DNA from: Qipengyuania gelatinilytica
Lineage (GTDB): Bacteria; Pseudomonadota; Alphaproteobacteria; Sphingomonadales; Sphingomonadaceae
Direction of reading: 5' to 3'
NCBI RefSeq assembly: GCF_019711315.1
Contig: NZ_CP081294.1
Coordinates: 2,170,001-2,234,000 of the forward strand
DNA: 64,000 nt
The position numbers and the translations under genes are program-made. This document shows, one piece after another, positions 18,994 to 28,052 of this stretch. The notes under the pieces are model-generated. The model saw only the letters and a list, made by a program, of their open reading frames with translations. It was not told the origin of the DNA and made no database searches. The first letter of the stretch is position 1, and the number at the start of each line of letters is the position of its first letter.

Positions 18994-20643
18994 ATGGGCG
19001 ATTGGATTGAACTTGCGCGCGACGCATGCGGCGAAGCGCAGGATTACCTGGATGCGGTTCGAGCGGCGAGTGCGCAGCTTGTTGCCCCCGACGGCAAGCC
19101 GCAAGCGGACCTTGTCGAACAGCACCAGCGCCGTCTTCACGGATTTGCCTGGATCGGCACCAGTGTCGCAGCGCTCGAGGCGGTTGCCGATTGGGCAGCG
19201 CGTTCGCAGCGGGCAGGACGGTTCGGCGAGGTCGAGGAACTCGTCCTCAAGATCGGTTTTGGCGAATACCTCCACCAGCTGACTTCGGCACTCGCGATGA
19301 GCCAGAACGAATATGTCCGTCCTGCGGAGCTCTCGGTGGGCGATGCGGCGCAAAAGCTTGCGCATTCCGCTGCTGCGAAGCCTTTTCTCGAGAATGGCAA
19401 TACGGCGACGAACCGTGCGCGGCTTGCCGCAATGCTCGCCGAAGGAGCGCGTCCCGACGAGGCGTTCGATGACGAGACGCTCGACATGATCCGCGCGCAG
19501 TTCCGCGCGTTCACCGCCGATCGCATCGCACCCAAGGCGCACGAATGGCACCTCGCGGACGAGCTTATCCCGATCGAAGTGGTCGATGAAATGGCCGAGC
19601 TGGGCGTCTTCGGCGTCTGCATCGCCGAGGAATATGGCGGCCTCGGCCTTGGCAAGACCGCGATGTGCCTCGTTTCGGAAGAGCTCTCGCGCGGCTGGAT
19701 CTGTGCAGGCTCGCTCGGCACGCGCTCGGAAATCGCGGGCGAGCTGATCGGCGAGAACGGTACGCCGGAGCAAAAGGCGAAGTACCTGCCCAAACTGGCC
19801 AATGGTTCGATCCTGCCGACTGCTGTTTTCACCGAGCCGGACACCGGTTCCGATCTCGCCTCCGTTCGCACCCGCGCGAGGAAACAGGACGATGGCAGCT
19901 GGACGATCGACGGCGCGAAGACGTGGATCACGCATGCCGCGCGAGCGGACCTGATGACCGTCCTCTGCCGCTCGGACCCGGACAGCCCGGGCTATTCCGG
20001 CCTGTCGATTTTCCTCGCCGAGAAGACCCGCGGCACCGATGCAATCCCGTTCCCGGATGACGGGATCGACGGAAGCGAGATCGAGGTGCTGGGCTATCGC
20101 GGCATGAAAGAATATGCGCTCGGCTTCGATGGCTTCACGGTTGCAGCCGATGGCCTGCTCGGCGGCGCCGAGGGGCAGGGCTTCAAGCAATTGATGCGCA
20201 CCTTCGAAGGTGCGCGCATCCAGACCGCTGCCCGCGCAATCGGCGTGGCATGGAATGCCTTCGACCTCGGCCTGTCTTATGCGCTGGAGCGCAAGCAGTT
20301 CGGCAAGCCCCTGCTCGCATTCCCGCGTGTCGCCGACAAGCTGGCGCTCATGGCGACCGAGACGGTTCTGGCGCGCGAGCTCACCTATTCTGCGGCGCGT
20401 CACAAGGACAAGGGCGAGCGCTGCGACATCGAGGCGGGGATGGCGAAGCTGCTTGCCGCGCGCGTCGCGTGGAGCAATGCGGACAACGCCCTGCAGATCC
20501 ACGGCGGCAACGGCTACGCACTCGAATACCAGATCAGCCGGGTGCTGTGCGATGCGCGCATCCTCAACATCTTCGAAGGTGCGGGGGAAATCCAGGCGCA
20601 GGTCATCGGGCGTGGAATGCTCGCAGGACAAGCGCGCCATTGA
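18994..20643 (+). CDS. mcd: Acyl-CoA dehydrogenase with N-terminal extension, (2S)-methylsuccinyl-CoA dehydrogenase type
   Basis: 549 residues: an extra N-terminal helical part of about 160 residues ([19 protein letters not shown] to PFLENGN), then a full acyl-CoA dehydrogenase ([73 protein letters not shown] with the likely catalytic Glu). The extension and total length fit Mcd of the ethylmalonyl-CoA pathway rather than chain-length ACADs; no other pathway genes are in the window, so the substrate is inferred. The frame is open to 17752, but ATG 18994 follows GGAGACGGAGC. It is divergent from DUF819. Confidence 0.75.
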   Translation: MGDWIELARDACGEAQDYLDAVRAASAQLVAPDGKPQADLVEQHQRRLHGFAWIGTSVAALEAVADWAARSQRAGRFGEVEELVLKIGFGEYLHQLTSALAMSQNEYVRPAELSVGDAAQKLAHSAAAKPFLENGNTATNRARLAAMLAEGARPDEAFDDETLDMIRAQFRAFTADRIAPKAHEWHLADELIPIEVVDEMAELGVFGVCIAEEYGGLGLGKTAMCLVSEELSRGWICAGSLGTRSEIAGELIGENGTPEQKAKYLPKLANGSILPTAVFTEPDTGSDLASVRTRARKQDDGSWTIDGAKTWITHAARADLMTVLCRSDPDSPGYSGLSIFLAEKTRGTDAIPFPDDGIDGSEIEVLGYRGMKEYALGFDGFTVAADGLLGGAEGQGFKQLMRTFEGARIQTAARAIGVAWNAFDLGLSYALERKQFGKPLLAFPRVADKLALMATETVLARELTYSAARHKDKGERCDIEAGMAKLLAARVAWSNADNALQIHGGNGYALEYQISRVLCDARILNIFEGAGEIQAQVIGRGMLAGQARH

Positions 20644-20679
20644 CCGCCGGTCGGCGAGACGGCACATGGCGCACCGCTC

Positions 20680-20753
20680 GCGGGTGTAGCTCAATGGTAG
20701 AGCAGCAGCTTCCCAAGCTGACGACGAGGGTTCGATTCCCTTCACCCGCTCCA
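20680..20753 (+). tRNA. tRNA-Gly (anticodon CCC)
   Basis: A full cloverleaf can be drawn: acceptor GCGGGTG pairs with CACCCGC, D-arm GCTC/GAGC, anticodon loop TTCCCAA with CCC at positions 34-36, T-arm GAGGG/CCCTT around GTTCGATTC, T loop intact, and CCA encoded. The anticodon arm has one end mismatch (G27 with A43). Its 3' half serves as the attachment site of the island that follows. Confidence 0.95.
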
Positions 20754-20757
20754 GCGC
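20736..20757 (+). repeat. attL: tRNA-Gly 3' end core
   Basis: The 22 bases covering the T-arm 3' side, acceptor 3' strand, CCA and four more bases (GCGC). The same run recurs at 41762-41782 with a single missing C. In tRNA-targeting tyrosine-recombinase islands the integrated element restores the tRNA end on the integrase side, as here. Confidence 0.85.
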
Positions 20758-20867
20758 CACCTTCCCAAGACATCCCGAAAACGCTATAAAACCCTTGGAA
20801 ATCCGAGGGGTTTCGCGGTTCGGTTGTCCTGCATTTGCCCGGTTGGTCTCGCTAAATCTCGCTGATT

Positions 20868-20932
20868 TGGGGGCCACATTGGGGGCCATGCAGGTTTCCG
20901 TCAATTCGAGTGGCCCCCAGATTGGGGGCCAC
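20868..20932. repeat. Left TGGGGGCC arm-site cluster
   Basis: TGGGGGCC occurs at 20868-20875 and 20880-20887 (12-base period) and again within a perfect inverted repeat, GTGGCCCCCA (20910-20919) and TGGGGGCCAC (20923-20932) around a 3-base spacer. It lies between the tRNA and the integrase start. A matching pair with the same 12-base period is at the right end (41683). Position and symmetry suggest arm-type binding sites for the integrase or a regulator of it. Confidence 0.6.
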
Positions 20933-20955
20933 GTACCGGGTAAAGGTCTGAAAAT

Positions 20956-22185
20956 ATGGCACTAACAGACGTTGCAGTTCGCAAGGCTAGACCTAAGGCG
21001 AAAGCTTACAAACTGGGCGATTCGTTAGGGCTCTTCCTTTTGGTTCAACCAAGTGGCGGCAGATTGTGGCGGATGAAGTACCGCGTTGACGGACGCGAGA
21101 AGAAACTGGGGCTCGGAACCTACCCGGAAATTGGGCTGGCTGAGGCCCGTAGAAGGCGCGATGCCGCGCGCGAGACGCTGGCGCAGGGAAAGGACCCCTC
21201 GCGCGAGAAACAGCGTGAGAAGGCGCGTAAGAAGCTTGGTGCCGCAAATACCTTTGCCTCAATTGCCGCTGAGTTCTGCGAGAAGCGCAAGCAGGATGGG
21301 TCAAGGGCCTGGGCACCCGCAACGGCTAAGCGCTGCGAATACCTCTTGTCTGTCCTTAACAGTTCGATTGGCAATCTGCCCATCGCCGATATTGAGCCTG
21401 CCGACATCCTGACAGCCGTTCGCCGGATCGAAAGCAAGGGCAAGCTGGAAAGCGCAAAGCGAACCTTGCAACTGGCAGGATCGGTGTTCCGCTATGCGGT
21501 CGCTACAGCGCGCCTCAAGTCCGATCCGACACGCGACTTGAGAGGTGCGCTGATGAACCCAACCGTGACGCACTATGGAGCGGTGCTCGATCCAGCAGGG
21601 GCCGGTGAACTACTCAGGGCTATCGATGGGTACGAAGGTCAACCTATCACCAAACTGGCAATGCAGCTTGCTCCGCATGTGTTCGTAAGGCCGGGTGAGC
21701 TCCGCCACGCCGAGTGGAGTGAAATCGACTTCGATGGCGCTTTGTGGACCATCCCGGCGAGCAAGACGAAGATGCGCAAGGATCACCTTGTCCCGCTCTC
21801 ACGTCAAGCCATTGCGATCCTGGAAGAGGCCTACCGATTGACGGGGCCCGACGGCTATGTCTTCCCGTCAGTCCGAACCCGCAGGCGTCCCATGAGCGAT
21901 AACACGATCAACGCTGGACTGCGCCGCCTCGGTTACACAACCGACGAAATGACCGCCCATGGCTTTCGCGCGATGGCCTCAACGTTGCTGAACGAGAGCG
22001 GCAAGTGGAACCCTGATGCAATCGAGCGCGCACTAGCGCACGGAGACAGCGATAAGGTCCGCGCAGCGTACCATCGCGGTGCCCACTGGAAAGAGCGTGT
22101 GAAGATGATGAATTGGTGGAGCGACTACCTTGACCAGCTCCGCCAAGGTGCCGAAGTGGTGCCAATCAAGGCAGCAAAACGCTGA
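20956..22185 (+). CDS. int: Tyrosine integrase of the island (DUF4102/P4-type)
   Basis: 409 residues. N-terminal DUF4102 arm-binding domain (LTDVAVRKARPKAKAYKLGD, then LGTYPEIGLAEARRRRDAAR), core-binding domain about 100-200, catalytic domain after. Active-site residues visible: Arg245 in FVRPGELR, His335 and Arg338 in HGFRAM, His362 in LAHGD, and nucleophile Tyr372 in AAYHRG. All are present, so it is probably active. It lies about 200 bases from tRNA-Gly, the usual place for the enzyme that targets that tRNA. Confidence 0.95.
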   Translation: MALTDVAVRKARPKAKAYKLGDSLGLFLLVQPSGGRLWRMKYRVDGREKKLGLGTYPEIGLAEARRRRDAARETLAQGKDPSREKQREKARKKLGAANTFASIAAEFCEKRKQDGSRAWAPATAKRCEYLLSVLNSSIGNLPIADIEPADILTAVRRIESKGKLESAKRTLQLAGSVFRYAVATARLKSDPTRDLRGALMNPTVTHYGAVLDPAGAGELLRAIDGYEGQPITKLAMQLAPHVFVRPGELRHAEWSEIDFDGALWTIPASKTKMRKDHLVPLSRQAIAILEEAYRLTGPDGYVFPSVRTRRRPMSDNTINAGLRRLGYTTDEMTAHGFRAMASTLLNESGKWNPDAIERALAHGDSDKVRAAYHRGAHWKERVKMMNWWSDYLDQLRQGAEVVPIKAAKR

Positions 22186-22848
22186 CGGATCGCGCCAGAA
22201 ATCGCAACTTTTCTGCGACCCGCGAGAACTCGGCGAAATCTCTCATAATTACCGTTGCTTATCGCAACGTGAGTTGCTTGCGGCTCGGCGGAAACCCGCT
22301 CAACTCGTAGGCGAGTTGATTCCGCCCAAAACGATATTGCATCATAAAAACATGAACTTATCTCCCGAAATCGCGGGGTAGGGTGTGCTGTCAAGTTCCA
22401 AAGTGCGCGGGCGTTTCCGGCAACTTGGAGCAACCGTTCAATACACTGAATTTTCGACCTTATTTTTGGAGCGGGAGCAGGTTGGCTTTCATGGGACAGA
22501 GCGAGATTCTAAGCGGAATCGGCTCTGGGCTACCAACTGGCCTTAGTTTGGTGACAAATGGCCAGCTGAAGGGACGCTCTTCATGAGGCGACTTATGCGC
22601 GCCGTTTGCAGAGTATTGGCTCTCGACCACTGTTCGCATGTGTCGGGAAGAGGCTATCGACATGCTCGTCAGTCGAATTGATGTGCACAGCCTCGCGCCG
22701 CCTTTCTGGATAGAACAATTGCACAGACTGGCGCCGATCAATCAACAAGCGAGAATCAGCTCGGTCGCTGAGCGGAAGGTCAACCGCTTTCACTGCGAAC
22801 ACGAAAGAAGGGCAGGAACCGTCACCGGCCCCTCCCCTGATCCTATGG
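22186..22848. other. Gene-free stretch downstream of the integrase, holding one arm of a long inverted repeat
   Basis: Several short frames cross this stretch but none has a convincing start, ribosome site or recognisable protein. At 22271-22394 it contains the left copy of a 125-base inverted repeat whose partner is at 41344-41468. The rest (22395-22848) shows nothing I can name. Confidence 0.5.
22271..22394 (+). repeat. Long inverted repeat, left copy
   Basis: By eye about three quarters of about 125 positions match the reverse complement of 41344-41468, with a 19-base identical core (GTTGATTCCGCCCAAAACG). The right copy is open in one frame and would encode RKPALLVDGLIPPKTLFW; the left has a related frame (RKPAQLVGELIPPKTILH) ended by TAG at 22379. 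It may be a decayed coding remnant or a recombination site. Confidence 0.7.
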
Positions 22849-23070
22849 TCAGAATTCGTCTGACATTGCCCCTTGGACGGTATGAACTACGCGCGCTGCA
22901 AGGTGTGCCGGAAGTGCGTTGTAGTCGCCCTCGTCCAAGGCGAAGTATCCGAGTTCTCGGTCCGCAACGATGTGCTGATCGAAGAAGCTGTGTAGCGCCC
23001 GACGCTCTGCAACAGCCAATGCGGCAAAGTAGCGATCCGAGTTCGAATTGTGCTGAGCAATTGAAGCCAT
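22849..23070 (-). CDS. Small hypothetical protein (73 residues)
   Basis: Not a recognised family. The start ATG at 23070 has a strong Shine-Dalgarno (AGGAGGATATT) directly upstream, which sets it apart from overlapping frames. The product begins MASIAQHNSNSDRYFAALAV and is mildly acidic at the C-terminus (YFALDEGDYNALPAH). Its leader (23087-23220) holds three hairpins. It follows the HerA gene on the same strand, 286 bases downstream of HerA's stop, so it may be separate from the defence operon. Confidence 0.6.
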   Translation of the reverse strand: MASIAQHNSNSDRYFAALAVAERRALHSFFDQHIVADRELGYFALDEGDYNALPAHLAARVVHTVQGAMSDEF

Positions 23071-23356
23071 AATATCCTCCTGATGTCTGCCGTTGACGGC
23101 AGGAGCAGGACGGATGGGCGTGCGGCCGGCGGGTCAGGGATCGCCCTCGCGGGCGACCGCGCAGCGGCGGTAGGGGTAACGATTTTGTCGGACCGGAGCG
23201 CAGCGAAGAGGAGACAAAATGGTGGGACCCTGCCGTCCTTGACGCGCCGGTTGCGCGACCATCAAAATGGGACAACCGTGAGCAAGTCCCCTTCCAGAAG
23301 TTCACTTTGTCTCGGTCTAGGATGCATAGGTTCGTCCTAGAAGGGGATGTCATCAT
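23071..23356. other. Hairpin-rich gap between HerA and the small gene
   Basis: Contains CTGCCG-TTGA-CGGCAG (23087-23102), TCGCCC-TCGC-GGGCGA (23141-23156), ATTTTGTC (23182-23189) with GACAAAAT (23213-23220), and CTAGGA (23317-23322) with TCCTAG (23335-23340). No coding frame is convincing. The outermost element lies just after the HerA stop and could end that transcript; the others form the leader of the small gene. A transfer-origin role is possible but unsupported. Confidence 0.5.
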
Positions 23357-25429
23357 CTAGATCATTGGAGCTTCCGCAGCCTCACCGATTGCCGCAGGTA
23401 CCTCCTCTTCGCCTTCTCCTTTTTTCGAATCCAATCCCCAGTCAGACATGACATCTTTGAGAGGAAAGATGTCGCCCTTCGCCCAATCAACAAATGGTGC
23501 TGCTGTCGCACTCCAGGGCTCTCTTGCAGGCATCCTCATTTGCACCCGCACCGGCACATGAAGGGCACTGCCGAAAACTATCGCTTCACCCGCAGCCAGA
23601 ACTGTCACCTGGTCGAGCAGGCGCTGCGCTTGCTTGGGAATTATGCGGCGGAAATGATCAATGTCGTCGGGGTTTTGGAGGCGATGCGAGAAGAAGTTGG
23701 CGCACTGACTTATGATTGTCTGACTGATTTCACTCGGCCTTTGACTGGCGACGATCAGCGATAGACCAAACTTGCGGCCTTCCTTTGCGACCCGCTCAAA
23801 CGCACGGCGAGAAAGGCTCTGACTACGTTCCTCTAAAGTGCGTGGCGGTCTGACGTAGTTGTGGGCCTCTTCGAGTATGAGCAGCCACGGGTAACGGCTC
23901 CGAATGTCTGGCTTTAGCAATTCTCGGGTCTCCAAAAAAATGCGACCGAGTAAGGCGCAAGCGAAGGGAAGGACTTCCGAGGCGAGCATCGACATATCAA
24001 GGACTGAAACGCGGGACGGTGATTTGCGACCGATGCCCAGCTTATCCATCCACGCTTGAAACGAGTTGATACCTTGCTCTTCAAAGCTGAAGAACGACTG
24101 CCATCTCCGGTCATCAAGACGCGTTCGCATGCGAAGCTTGAGCGTCAGAAGATACTGATCCAGCCTCTTACTACCTTCCTGGTCGGTAGACCGATCCACA
24201 AGGTTCGGATCGCGAAACTCCTGGACACCGACAAAGCGCGGGGCGTCCGCGGATCTCGCGAAATTCACTCCCTCATTCTGGCGCTGCGATGTTTTGGACA
24301 ATAGTTCAGTTCGGATTTCTCCGAGGCGGTCTCTAACAGCTTTGTCGTTGGCAATTTTACGCCATTGGTCCGTGTTGCTTGGAGACCAAGTGATGAGGTT
24401 TCGAAAAGCGTCCCAGTCTACGTCTGTGGCATACTGCTCTGCATGGCTCACATAGATTTCGAAAGTTCCCGAGGCTGGCTGTCGAGGGTCGTCGAGCCAC
24501 CCGACTGCATTGTCGATCTTTGAAATAGCTACTTGTAGCGGGTCATAAGTTCCGGCTCCTACCGAAGAGGCTTTGGCGATCGCCCACCAGTCTTTGAGAA
24601 CAGGCTCTTGGGTTGCTTCCGAAGCTTGCAGCCAGTCACAGATTTCTTCGCCGTTCATGAGCCACGCAGGCAAGCAGAACTCCTCTCCATTGAGGTAGAG
24701 CCTGTTTGGCTCTCGCTGATATTCTGCTTGCTCGGGACTAAGAAACGCGTTCGCGTACTCTCCGTTGATGTCCAGAATAAAGATGTGAGGATCAAAGCCA
24801 TCCTCGGATTGCATCTTTTCGTGCTCCAAGACGCCGCGAATGAGGCTGGCGACCGTGTAAGATTTGCCGGACCCCGTGTTGCCGACGACAGCGAGTGGCC
24901 TTGAAAAGAGGTCGTTGAACGAAGCGCTGATTTTTGTGTTTTCGTCGCCCGTTTGATGGCCGATCTCTAAAGGAAAATCGAAATCTCCTTCACCCCAGCC
25001 TCTCGGCCTATTTCGCAACGGAGGGCGACCAAAAATTCCCGTGAGAATATCTGGGTTGGCGACCTCAGCAGGGGTATCAAGTGTCGGCAGAATGGTGATG
25101 CCTGTATCGAATTTCCAATTGCCTTTCGCGGCCTGCTTTACAGTCCCTAGCAATTGAACTGACGCTATGCGTCTGGGCTTGGTTAGCTCCAAAGACAGCT
25201 CATCATCAGTGGTCGGATCATACGCTTCACGGGCCTCAAGATCGCTGAGAATACCGATTGCGAGAGCCCCTGCTCCGAGATCGAAGGTCAAGAAGGAATT
25301 GATGGCGACAGCTCTTTGCACGCCGTCGGGGGTCGCGCGCGATGAGGACTTGGCTTCGGTCGAAAGCTCTACCTTCAGGCGGAAGCCATTGACGGACACC
25401 ACATGGCCTATGACGCGCGGCTGCTCCAT
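23357..25429 (-). CDS. herA: HerA-family ATPase (DUF87), partner of the adjacent SIR2 protein
   Basis: 690 residues: N-terminal HAS-type beta-barrel (about 1-110), then a FtsK/HerA ATPase core with Walker A GNTGSGKS at 183-190, FILDINGEYANAF, Walker B LLILEEAHNYV near residue 530, and sensor segment SLIVASQRPSEISQTIISQC. HerA proteins form hexamers that move on DNA; when paired with SIR2 they make an anti-phage complex. The start overlaps the SIR2 stop by one base (TAATG), so the two are coupled. It is the last gene of the six-gene run. Confidence 0.93.
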   Translation of the reverse strand: MEQPRVIGHVVSVNGFRLKVELSTEAKSSSRATPDGVQRAVAINSFLTFDLGAGALAIGILSDLEAREAYDPTTDDELSLELTKPRRIASVQLLGTVKQAAKGNWKFDTGITILPTLDTPAEVANPDILTGIFGRPPLRNRPRGWGEGDFDFPLEIGHQTGDENTKISASFNDLFSRPLAVVGNTGSGKSYTVASLIRGVLEHEKMQSEDGFDPHIFILDINGEYANAFLSPEQAEYQREPNRLYLNGEEFCLPAWLMNGEEICDWLQASEATQEPVLKDWWAIAKASSVGAGTYDPLQVAISKIDNAVGWLDDPRQPASGTFEIYVSHAEQYATDVDWDAFRNLITWSPSNTDQWRKIANDKAVRDRLGEIRTELLSKTSQRQNEGVNFARSADAPRFVGVQEFRDPNLVDRSTDQEGSKRLDQYLLTLKLRMRTRLDDRRWQSFFSFEEQGINSFQAWMDKLGIGRKSPSRVSVLDMSMLASEVLPFACALLGRIFLETRELLKPDIRSRYPWLLILEEAHNYVRPPRTLEERSQSLSRRAFERVAKEGRKFGLSLIVASQRPSEISQTIISQCANFFSHRLQNPDDIDHFRRIIPKQAQRLLDQVTVLAAGEAIVFGSALHVPVRVQMRMPAREPWSATAAPFVDWAKGDIFPLKDVMSDWGLDSKKGEGEEEVPAAIGEAAEAPMI

Positions 25430-26847
25430 TATATTTCACCTGCCGCCTGGTCTGACCCTTTCTCTTCGGTCTTACGGATTTGTTCTTCGAATTGGCGCAG
25501 GCGCTTAAAGTCTTCCAGCCACTTGACGTCTGGCATGACGTTTTGCGCGAAATCGGCAAACGTAGCGATTTCGAAGGAGCAATAAGTCTCAGGATCAAGC
25601 CGCTCCGTGAGCACGAATGCACGTTGGCCTAAGCTCTGGTATGCGGCAATCCGTTCGACGATCTTGCTATCAGGATTCGGCTCAACAACGAGCATCACGA
25701 GAGATGGGTTCATCAAGGCCGTTTCGATGATGCGGGTGACGTGATCATCGCCGAAACCATATCCAAGCACGAGCAAAAATGTTTGCGGCTGATTCAGCCT
25801 CGCTTGGAAAAGCCGAAAAAGATGCGAGAACGGCATGCCCAGAGTTTGAGTGAATTTCTGGGACGTGGGCAGAATGCCAAAGGAACCAATCTGCTTGAAC
25901 TCATCGGACTGGAGCTGGACGGCCTTTTCGGCAACATCACTACCGCGATATGCTCGAGCAAAAGACAAATCCCTGTGGCGCGCCCGATAGGTTCCATCAT
26001 GATCTACGAACCAATGCAGGGAGCCGTGGAGCTTATAATACTGGAGAAATTTGTCGAAGCGACGGACCCTGCCTTCCGCAACGTCACCAGGATAATAAAT
26101 ATCCAGCCCATACACGGCAGGGTCAAAGCGAGCGGTCGTTTTGCCAGAGAAGCCGTCGAAATATTGAATGCCAAGTTCTTCAAGCGCTTGCTCAAACAAC
26201 GTATCGTAATTGAGTGTGAATAGGTGAGTGCGGCCGAGGTTCGTGTCTCGAGCTATGAGCTTCGCAAGAAACGGAATGTGTCCGGACGAGCTACCTTTGC
26301 ATTCGGCCGTGAGCTCCGCAGGGTCAATTTCAAGTGCGCACTCCGCATATATTGCCTTTTCGATGTAGCGACAGAGCGTTCGTTCATCATCTTCGCTCAG
26401 CACAAGGGAGACGTCTTCTTGGGCTTCCCCCTCTACGCTCATGCTTGCGCCTCTTTTCCAGGTCACAGACGCGACCGGTGAATCGTTCGATTGTGTGAGA
26501 CCTGAGGCATTAAAGAGGTAGCTGAGCCAATCTTCAAAGCCGCCAGCGCCGAAACCGTTCGCCTTTTTCCATGCGATGATCGCTTTGGCGTCATCTGAGA
26601 GGGGGCATTCTTCGACAGCATCGAGCACTAGACACTCAAGGTTGTTGGCAGCAGGCCCCGCCATCAATCGCCCACCTGCGCCGACCGAGCAGCCAGCGGC
26701 TGTCAGGACTACTACATTCTCCATACGGAGCCAGTCAGCCAACAAAGCCTGAATTCGGCGCAGTCCATCTTCCGAGTTCTTACCTGCGAGCAGGTCGGCG
26801 CTCTCTCCTGCCGAGTCCGGTGATAAGAGTTTGTACCTGCAGGTCAC
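25429..26847 (-). CDS. SIR2-domain protein (probable NAD-degrading defence effector)
   Basis: 472 residues. The SIR2 fold is shown by VVVLTAAGCSVGAGG at 45-59 (nucleotide loop), TLNYDTLFE at 211-219 with the Asn and Asp of the family, and KLHGSLHW at 272-279 with the catalytic His. A Rossmann-like end LVLGYGFGDDHVTRIIE (about 370) is typical of defence SIR2s. Such proteins cleave NAD after phage sensing, often with HerA; NADase activity here is inferred. Start overlaps the GIY-YIG stop (ATGA). Confidence 0.92.
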   Translation of the reverse strand: MTCRYKLLSPDSAGESADLLAGKNSEDGLRRIQALLADWLRMENVVVLTAAGCSVGAGGRLMAGPAANNLECLVLDAVEECPLSDDAKAIIAWKKANGFGAGGFEDWLSYLFNASGLTQSNDSPVASVTWKRGASMSVEGEAQEDVSLVLSEDDERTLCRYIEKAIYAECALEIDPAELTAECKGSSSGHIPFLAKLIARDTNLGRTHLFTLNYDTLFEQALEELGIQYFDGFSGKTTARFDPAVYGLDIYYPGDVAEGRVRRFDKFLQYYKLHGSLHWFVDHDGTYRARHRDLSFARAYRGSDVAEKAVQLQSDEFKQIGSFGILPTSQKFTQTLGMPFSHLFRLFQARLNQPQTFLLVLGYGFGDDHVTRIIETALMNPSLVMLVVEPNPDSKIVERIAAYQSLGQRAFVLTERLDPETYCSFEIATFADFAQNVMPDVKWLEDFKRLRQFEEQIRKTEEKGSDQAAGEI

Positions 26848-28052
26848 GATCTGAACTCTCTTTCGATCAAACTCGCTGAGTTGGGATCGTATTTTAGAGA
26901 GCTAATTGTGCCATCCTTTATACGCTCTACCGCCTCGTCGATGACGAACCGCGGAACTAGGAACCACTCCTTAGGTACGACCGGTTTACCGAACCGGTCC
27001 ATGATTTCGATGTCGAGTTTCGCAGGGCCGAAAACGCGATGTATGATGTTTTCGAGCTTGGTTCGATTGATGTTGAACAGCTCGTAGGTGGCGACGATTT
27101 CCACCTCCGCCATGAGGAAGGTCGGGTCAATCTTGGCATTCGCGATCCGCCGCTCGACCTTCCCGCTCGTTACCCCGATTTTGTGAAGCACCTCGCGATG
27201 AGCGGCAACGGTCGGATGATTGGACTTACTGCGCAGCACATAGATCGTGCCGCTTGCCTGGTCATCTTCGTCTTCATTGTCGGTGAAGAGAGGGCCGGCG
27301 GCGGGTTCGCTTATCCGCCTTCCTGCCTCGTCTTTATAGAGCGCCCTTTGAAGTGAGCGAAGCAACAGATTGCTTTCGGTGCCGTTGGAATAGATTACGC
27401 GAAGGCGAGCGTCTGTTTCACCGTTAGGCGCTTTGATGGTCTCTCCAACCTCGGCGACGTAAACGGTCTGTCCACCTAGAATGAAGAACTCACCCTGTTT
27501 GATGTCGGCCTTCAGGAAGCCCGCGTCTTTGACGAAAGGGCGGGTTTGGCGAGTGCCGTCTTTGATTTCCCTTTGAACCTTTTCGAAGAGGGGCTCGAAT
27601 TTCTCAAAGTCCTCGCATTTGTCACGATTGGCAATCTCTTCGGCCGCGCGCTTTTCGGCGCTGGAACGGACATGACGCAGCTCAGTGATGTCAGCCGTTT
27701 CAGCTTCCGCGCCTAGCTCAGCGAGAAGTGCATCATCGTCGAGTTCGTCAACCTCGACTGGCTGCTCAATGGTGGTGGCGAGCAAGCCTTGATGGTCCAT
27801 CGGCTCGACAAGATTACGGCACTCGTCTTGGTCTCGGATGCGCTCTAATCTGACGGCATACAGGCGTTCGAAAATATCATTGTCTTCGCCGTGGCGTGGG
27901 CGCTTGCCATGCTCTTCGACGAAGCGCTGAATTTCCTCAAAGCCCGCAATGGTGCGCTCTTCGCGCGGTGTGCGACTGACAACCTTTTTGGCTTCTACCT
28001 CAACGCCTAGCTCTTCGAGTAGAGCGTCATCTTCCTGAGTGAAATTAGCCAT
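26844..28052 (-). CDS. GIY-YIG nuclease-domain protein
   Basis: 402 residues. The C-terminal part has the GIY-YIG pattern: GTIYVLRSK at 268-276 (GIY strand), HKIGVTSGKVERRI at 290-303 (YIG strand and the following Arg), and TKLENIIHRVF at 331-341 with the metal-binding Glu. The N-terminal 250 residues are helical and charged; a short unit DDALLEELGVEVE (8-20) is repeated as DDALLAELGAEAE (106-118). It is probably the DNA-cutting subunit acting with the helicase. It overlaps the helicase gene by 8 bases and the SIR2 gene by 4. Confidence 0.88.
   Translation of the reverse strand: MANFTQEDDALLEELGVEVEAKKVVSRTPREERTIAGFEEIQRFVEEHGKRPRHGEDNDIFERLYAVRLERIRDQDECRNLVEPMDHQGLLATTIEQPVEVDELDDDALLAELGAEAETADITELRHVRSSAEKRAAEEIANRDKCEDFEKFEPLFEKVQREIKDGTRQTRPFVKDAGFLKADIKQGEFFILGGQTVYVAEVGETIKAPNGETDARLRVIYSNGTESNLLLRSLQRALYKDEAGRRISEPAAGPLFTDNEDEDDQASGTIYVLRSKSNHPTVAAHREVLHKIGVTSGKVERRIANAKIDPTFLMAEVEIVATYELFNINRTKLENIIHRVFGPAKLDIEIMDRFGKPVVPKEWFLVPRFVIDEAVERIKDGTISSLKYDPNSASLIEREFRS

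Noticed and set aside
20868..20932. TGGGGGCC repeats as a CRISPR array
   Set aside because: The units are only 8-10 bases, the spacing is 4 bases, and no cas genes are present.
22271..22394. Insertion-sequence terminal repeats for the long inverted repeat
   Set aside because: The copies are 19 kb apart, imperfect, and no transposase lies between them; only tyrosine recombinases are present.
22638..23072. 144-codon plus frame over the small minus gene
   Set aside because: No ribosome site and no protein-like composition (Arg/Pro-rich); the minus frame has the strong Shine-Dalgarno.
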